In this document: positions 61,901-64,000 of the stretch, piece by piece
Layout of the letters: each line of letters opens with the position of its first letter
Numbering within the stretch: position 1 is the stretch's first letter
Assembly: GCF_003945595.2 (NCBI RefSeq)
Contig: NW_024104421.1
Location: 4,340,001-4,404,000 of the forward strand
Source: Pipra filicauda
Lineage: Eukaryota; Chordata; Aves; Passeriformes; Pipridae
Length of the DNA: 64,000 nt
Direction of reading: 5' to 3'
The notes under the pieces: generated by a model
Told to the model about the DNA's origin: nothing
Seen by the model: the letters and a program-made list of their open reading frames with translations, nothing else
Databases searched by the model: none
Position numbers and translations under genes: made by a program

Positions 61901-63713
61901 CCTTCATTCTCTTCATCACTCTTCTTTTCTAGCAGCAGAAATCACAAGAAAGCCATGAGCAACACACAACAGCCTAAAGTAACCACTGTGCAGAACTTCA
62001 TGGATTTCAAAGCAAGCTCTGTCATGTATTTTTGACCCATCACTGATTTAAAAATTATTCAGCTTTAACATTTCCATCTCCACAGTGAACACTACGCTTG
62101 CCAGTTAGCTTTAGCCACATGACATTTTCCAACATTTCCAGTGTGGAGTTAACAAACACAAGTACCCTTCCGTACCAGAACTCCTGACCAACTTAACACA
62201 CTGAGAAAATACATCCAGATCTCAGCATCCCAGCCTGGAGAGCAAGAAAAGTAAAAGCGCTGGGGATCTCTAGCTCTGCTCCTCCAACCCGTCATTTCCA
62301 AGCTCCTAACACTCTCTTGCCAGAACTGACTGGCAATGCCCACTGTCTCCAGGCTCTTAAAGCAGCTTTATCAGCAATTGCTTCCCCAGGCTGGAAGTCT
62401 TCATACCATGTTTGTTCTTTTGCATCTCCATGCAGCGGTCATTGATGAGCTGGAGAGCACCCAAGCGTCGCACCTCCTCATTCACACACAGGTTCTGGGA
62501 CGTGCAAAGAGAGGAAGAGGAAGGGGGTCAGCTCTGAACTGAGAGCCCCATGCTCTCATTGCTTCTTTAAAGCAATCTTAGGCCAGATTCCAGAATGGAA
62601 AAGTCTACCAGTCAGACAGTGTGCACACTAACTGCTACAAACATGCTCAAAACCCATAAAAACTTAGAAAGGAGAAAAAAATGAGGAAAGGTGCACTGAG
62701 AGGGCTCACTGCTACACAACAGCTTCTAGAAAATGCTGCCAGACGTATTAGTGAGAGGAGCGCCTTCTCAGTGACTCAGACATCTGTAATACTCCACCTC
62801 AGAAAAGGTAAACCAGACTCTTGCATTTACATCAAAGGGGAAGTGACCAAAAGAGAGTTCACAGAAGAATCTACATCACATAGATCTGTGCTGAGACCCA
62901 CGACTTTAGTTTTCCAGTGGGAGACTCAGTCAACCCCCGAGGTGCCTTCTGTGGCACCAGATCCACATACCTCCTCACAAAGTCTCTCACACTAGGTTAA
63001 CATGCCCTCTGGGTCCCTGGAGAACAACACCACATACCTGCCTGGATCCCAGGGAAACCAGACGTGTGTCTTTGCCAAAAGGACTTTTCTGCACCTCACG
63101 CACAAACTGAGAGAGCTGGGAGTGAGTGCGGCTGCAGTAGTAAATCTGCAGCAAGGGAGAACAAAGGGAAGACAAGAAGAACATGGAAGCCAATCCCCTA
63201 CCTACAACCAATCCTGCAAGGATGCAGCCAAGCACTTCAACAAGGTTCACCTTGCTCAAGCCTTCAAAAACACAACTTTGAGTGTCACAACTGTTGAGGT
63301 TAAAAGCCCCATCTTTGTTTTCTCCTATCATTTGTCTTTGTTTCCATTTAATTTTCCAACATCTCTATAAAAACAAGGACTCACCATTGGAGAGTAATAA
63401 AATGCTATTTATTGCAGTGTGCTTTTACAGCAAGCCACAGCAAAAATTAAGCAGTGCTAGCAGAGCAAGCTGCTTAGGCAGCCAGTGTAGTCCAGGAGAT
63501 GAGCACAGCAGAACTAGTTGTCACTATCAACAAACTTGGTAGTTCTTATACGTTAGTTCCTAAATCTTTCTGTACCACATGACTGTTGGAAAGGTGCAAG
63601 GAAGCCATAATTCTGCTCACTCCTACACTATTTTATGAAATGACACTATTTACTTTCCTCATCTCACCTTAGTCACATGCTCCTCTTCCAAATCATCATC
63701 ATCTTCTTCCAGC
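49945..63713 (-). CDS. DDX11: ATP-dependent DNA helicase DDX11/ChlR1 (spliced, 5' part beyond window)
   Basis: Twenty-one exons from 63713 down to 50299 join in frame into 687 residues aligning with human DDX11 from about residue 215 to near the C-terminus. DDX11 is a superfamily 2, XPD-like 5'-3' DNA helicase with an Fe-S cluster. It acts in sister-chromatid cohesion, replication-fork protection and G-quadruplex unwinding; human loss causes Warsaw breakage syndrome. Visible here are the acidic [12 protein letters not shown], motif Ia ([10 protein letters not shown]), the four Fe-S cysteines (codons at 62488, 62434, 61872 and 61767), DEAH (61068-61079), and the C-terminal helicase motifs [29 protein letters not shown] and [14 protein letters not shown]. 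Walker A (motif I) must lie right of 64000. There are no frameshifts or internal stops, so this appears functional. The left boundary uses a tentative last exon ending in TAG at 49945-49947; reading straight on from 50299 would instead stop at TAA 50212-50214. Confidence 0.95.
50299..50453 (-). CDS. DDX11: DDX11 exon: motif VI and C-terminal region
   Basis: It completes Gly, then [20 protein letters not shown], then [20 protein letters not shown] and [11 protein letters not shown]. Similarity to DDX11 ends exactly at ELRK (human AAVQK), where a donor-like AAG|GTCAGA sits. Without splicing the frame continues for 28 unrelated residues to TAA at 50212-50214. Splicing at 50299 is therefore favoured, but the donor is weak. 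Confidence 0.88.
50641..50716 (-). CDS. DDX11: DDX11 exon: start of motif VI
   Basis: It has 25 codons plus one base: [20 protein letters not shown] then VNQSI. With the next exon it forms motif VI, QSIGRAIRH. The acceptor is CTTTCCAG and the donor G|GTAATT. Confidence 0.95.
51323..51407 (-). CDS. DDX11: DDX11 exon: [17 protein letters not shown] segment
   Basis: It completes Arg, then [20 protein letters not shown] and [14 protein letters not shown] is a strongly conserved block of the family. The donor is ATG|GTAACA. Confidence 0.95.
51816..51916 (-). CDS. DDX11: DDX11 exon: helicase motif V
   Basis: It encodes [20 protein letters not shown] then [13 protein letters not shown] and two bases of Arg. 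[12 protein letters not shown] is motif V. The acceptor is CTCTTGCAG and the donor AAG|GTAAGG. Confidence 0.96.
52088..52156 (-). CDS. DDX11: DDX11 exon: [15 protein letters not shown] segment
   Basis: It has 23 codons, [20 protein letters not shown] then CIK, matching human [23 protein letters not shown]. The acceptor is GTGACAG and the donor AAG|GTAAGC. Confidence 0.95.
52157..54098 (-). other. DDX11: DDX11 intron, 1.9 kb, nothing recognised
   Basis: The protein is continuous across it (KKK to IFQEP), so no exon is missing. It holds an AT-rich centre (about 52560-52980) and no identified repeat. Confidence 0.8.
54099..54248 (-). CDS. DDX11: DDX11 exon: helicase motif IV
   Basis: It has 50 whole codons from [18 protein letters not shown] through [14 protein letters not shown] to [29 protein letters not shown] is motif IV of XPD-like helicases. 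The acceptor is TCTTGCAG and the donor AAG|GTGATT. The next intron (1.9 kb) is one of the two longest of the gene here. Confidence 0.96.
55031..55134 (-). CDS. DDX11: DDX11 exon: [11 protein letters not shown] segment
   Basis: It completes Gly, then [20 protein letters not shown] and [14 protein letters not shown]. The donor ATG|GTCAGT is non-consensus at +3 but gives the conserved protein. Confidence 0.94.
55448..55520 (-). CDS. DDX11: DDX11 exon: [14 protein letters not shown] segment
   Basis: It has 24 codons plus one base: [20 protein letters not shown] then EFSC. It aligns with human [24 protein letters not shown]. The acceptor is TTCGTAG and the donor G|GTGAGT. Confidence 0.95.
56131..56243 (-). 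CDS. DDX11: DDX11 exon: [12 protein letters not shown] block (motif III)
   Basis: It completes Gly, then [30 protein letters not shown] and AGGTMQP. AGGTMQP corresponds to helicase motif III of XPD-like helicases. The donor is CCG|GTGAGG. Confidence 0.95.
56702..56839 (-). CDS. DDX11: DDX11 exon: linker and [11 protein letters not shown] block (NAGNAG acceptor)
   Basis: A variable linker ([14 protein letters not shown]) precedes the conserved [19 protein letters not shown] and [11 protein letters not shown]. The acceptor is a tandem CAGCAG, so the exon can start at 56839 or 56836. The two versions differ by one alanine. The donor is AAG|GTACTG. Confidence 0.94.
57132..57192 (-). repeat. Short CR1-like 3' end remnant, antisense
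   Basis: CATTCAGATTGGAAGGGACC and the following bases match the reverse of a CR1 3' end. The match fades after about 60 bp. It lies in a DDX11 intron. Confidence 0.55.
57335..57455 (-). CDS. DDX11: DDX11 exon: LFGFVERYG segment
   Basis: It has 40 codons plus one base: [20 protein letters not shown] then [20 protein letters not shown]. It aligns with human LFGFTERYG...LAGFQQFLQSLQ. The acceptor is TTTGGCAG and the donor G|GTGAGT. Confidence 0.94.
57935..57973 (-). CDS. DDX11: DDX11 exon: 39-nt micro-scale exon
   Basis: It has thirteen codons, [13 protein letters not shown], identical or nearly so to human [13 protein letters not shown]. The acceptor is CTCCAACAG and the donor AAG|GTACTT. Confidence 0.94.
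58497..58564 (-). CDS. DDX11: DDX11 exon: [16 protein letters not shown] segment
   Basis: It completes Gly, then 22 codons [19 protein letters not shown] and LFK. This is a strongly conserved DDX11 block. The acceptor is TTTTCTTTCAG and the donor AAG|GTAATG. Confidence 0.95.
58681..58725 (-). CDS. DDX11: DDX11 exon: variable 45-nt linker
   Basis: It encodes [15 protein letters not shown], aligned with human GNIKQNPNTQSLSQT. It is short and divergent, but in frame with both neighbours (acceptor TTTTACAG, donor CAG|GTAAGA). Confidence 0.88.
58726..60003 (-). other. DDX11: DDX11 intron, 1.3 kb, nothing recognised
   Basis: The Gly codon of MLGG is split across it and the protein continues as in human. 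There is no repeat or gene inside. Confidence 0.75.
60004..60083 (-). CDS. DDX11: DDX11 exon: Arch-region helix
   Basis: It completes Arg, then [20 protein letters not shown] and FVAMLG, almost identical to vertebrate DDX11. The acceptor is TTTTTCATAG and the donor GAG|GTAAGG. Confidence 0.95.
60863..60909 (-). CDS. DDX11: DDX11 exon: short 47-nt helical segment
   Basis: It encodes [15 protein letters not shown] and the first two bases of Arg. It aligns with human LCQAHSQLLQYVERY. The donor is AG|GTGAGG. Confidence 0.93.
61014..61166 (-). CDS. DDX11: DDX11 exon: DEAH box (motif II)
   Basis: It has 51 codons: [19 protein letters not shown], then [20 protein letters not shown], then [13 protein letters not shown] at 61079-61068 is the Walker B/motif II that coordinates Mg-ATP. 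Residues after DTIT read CIHS where the human protein has GMHS. The acceptor is TCCTGTAG and the donor CAG|GTGAGT. Confidence 0.96.
61726..61928 (-). CDS. DDX11: DDX11 exon: last two Fe-S cysteines
   Basis: It completes a Glu codon, then a lysine/glutamate-rich stretch, [29 protein letters not shown] and [15 protein letters not shown]. The cysteines at 61872-61870 and 61767-61765 correspond to the third and fourth Fe-S ligands (human Cys315 and Cys350). All four ligands are therefore intact. The donor is CAG|GTAAGG. Confidence 0.95.
62407..62494 (-). CDS. DDX11: DDX11 exon: first two Fe-S cysteines
   Basis: It encodes [20 protein letters not shown] followed by CMEMQKNKH and one base. The Cys of NLCVN (62488-62486) and of NDRC (62434-62432) align with human Cys267 and Cys285, two of the four [4Fe-4S] ligands. 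The donor is G|GTATGA. Confidence 0.95.
63038..63145 (-). CDS. DDX11: DDX11 exon: helicase motif Ia region
   Basis: It has 36 whole codons beginning [15 protein letters not shown] and ending VSLGSRQ. The final Arg aligns with human Arg263, which is altered in a Warsaw breakage syndrome allele. The acceptor is TTGCTGCAG and the donor CAG|GTATGT. Confidence 0.95.
63668..63713 (-). CDS. DDX11: DDX11 exon: acidic linker before motif Ia
   Basis: One base completes a codon from an exon beyond this one, then [15 protein letters not shown]. The acceptor is TTTTCTTAG and the donor AAG|GTGAGA. It corresponds to human DEDEDDLEEEHITK. It is the most 5' exon I can identify in the window. Confidence 0.88.
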
Positions 63714-64000
63714 CTAAGAAAAGAGAAAGCTCAAACAGTTCCCTTTCAGCAGATCAGTGGCAGTAAGAATCAAATTATGCTCTACTACAAGAGAGAGGTC
63801 TCAAAAGAGAGAGCTGGTTAAGTCATCTCAAAAAAAAGCCTCAGATCTTAACCCAGGTGGTAAAAGAAAAATCAGCTTTTTAAGAAAAGTGTAAGCGCGC
63901 ACAATCAAGTCGAGCTTTGCTCTTTAAAAGGAAAATGTCTTTAGGGTTCTGCCTTCTGCAAATTCAAGAGTTTTTTTTTCTTTTGATTCTGGGGCTTCTA
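63714..64000 (-). other. DDX11: DDX11 intron running off the window
   Basis: No further DDX11 exon was recognised here. The N-terminal exons, including Walker A, must lie to the right. Confidence 0.65.

Noticed and set aside
1..64000. A novel gene cluster, CRISPR array or mobile defence-type system
   Set aside because: The content is two known animal genes, their introns and retroelement remnants. No array, operon or unknown multi-gene unit was visible.

Overview
The window is nuclear DNA of a bird. The evidence is CR1-type LINE fragments in several places, an avian-type solo LTR, GT-AG introns from 214 bp to 21 kb, and two vertebrate genes whose spliced products stay in frame across every junction I checked. 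The LTR family looks like one common in neoavian birds rather than in chicken, but that is from memory. There are no bacterial or viral operons, CRISPR arrays or rRNA genes. No tRNA gene was recognised by eye.

Layout. Positions 1-5080 are intergenic, with one CR1 fragment and simple repeats. A CpG island at about 5085-5560 carries an ETS/CRE-like promoter element and a good splice donor. It is the probable promoter and non-coding first exon of WASHC1. WASHC1 (WASH complex subunit 1) then runs on the + strand to 48888. It has ten coding exons for 476 residues, but two introns of 11.6 kb and 21.2 kb hold most of its span. These introns contain CR1 fragments, a solo LTR with a perfect 5-bp target duplication, a G-quadruplex-type tract, two intervals with MEF2-like sites, and an unidentified open stretch on the - strand at 8.2-8.6 kb.

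From about 49.9 kb to the right edge the - strand carries DDX11, the XPD-like iron-sulphur DNA helicase ChlR1. Twenty-one consecutive coding exons encode about 687 residues, from the acidic stretch before the Fe-S domain to the last helicase motif. The N-terminal part with the Walker A motif lies beyond position 64000. The last few residues are uncertain.

The two genes are convergent, with under 1 kb between their poly(A) signals. WASH nucleates endosomal branched actin through Arp2/3, whereas DDX11 acts in sister-chromatid cohesion and replication-fork maintenance. They are neighbours without an obvious shared pathway. The pair matters for genome history: human subtelomeres carry a DDX11L-WASH duplicon in the same convergent layout, and this window looks like the unduplicated arrangement.

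I found no convincing new biological system. The best leads are the convergent locus, the - strand coding-like ORF in WASHC1 intron 1, alternative splice sites in both genes, the uncertain DDX11 C-terminus, a hairpin cluster in a WASHC1 intron and the G-rich tract.
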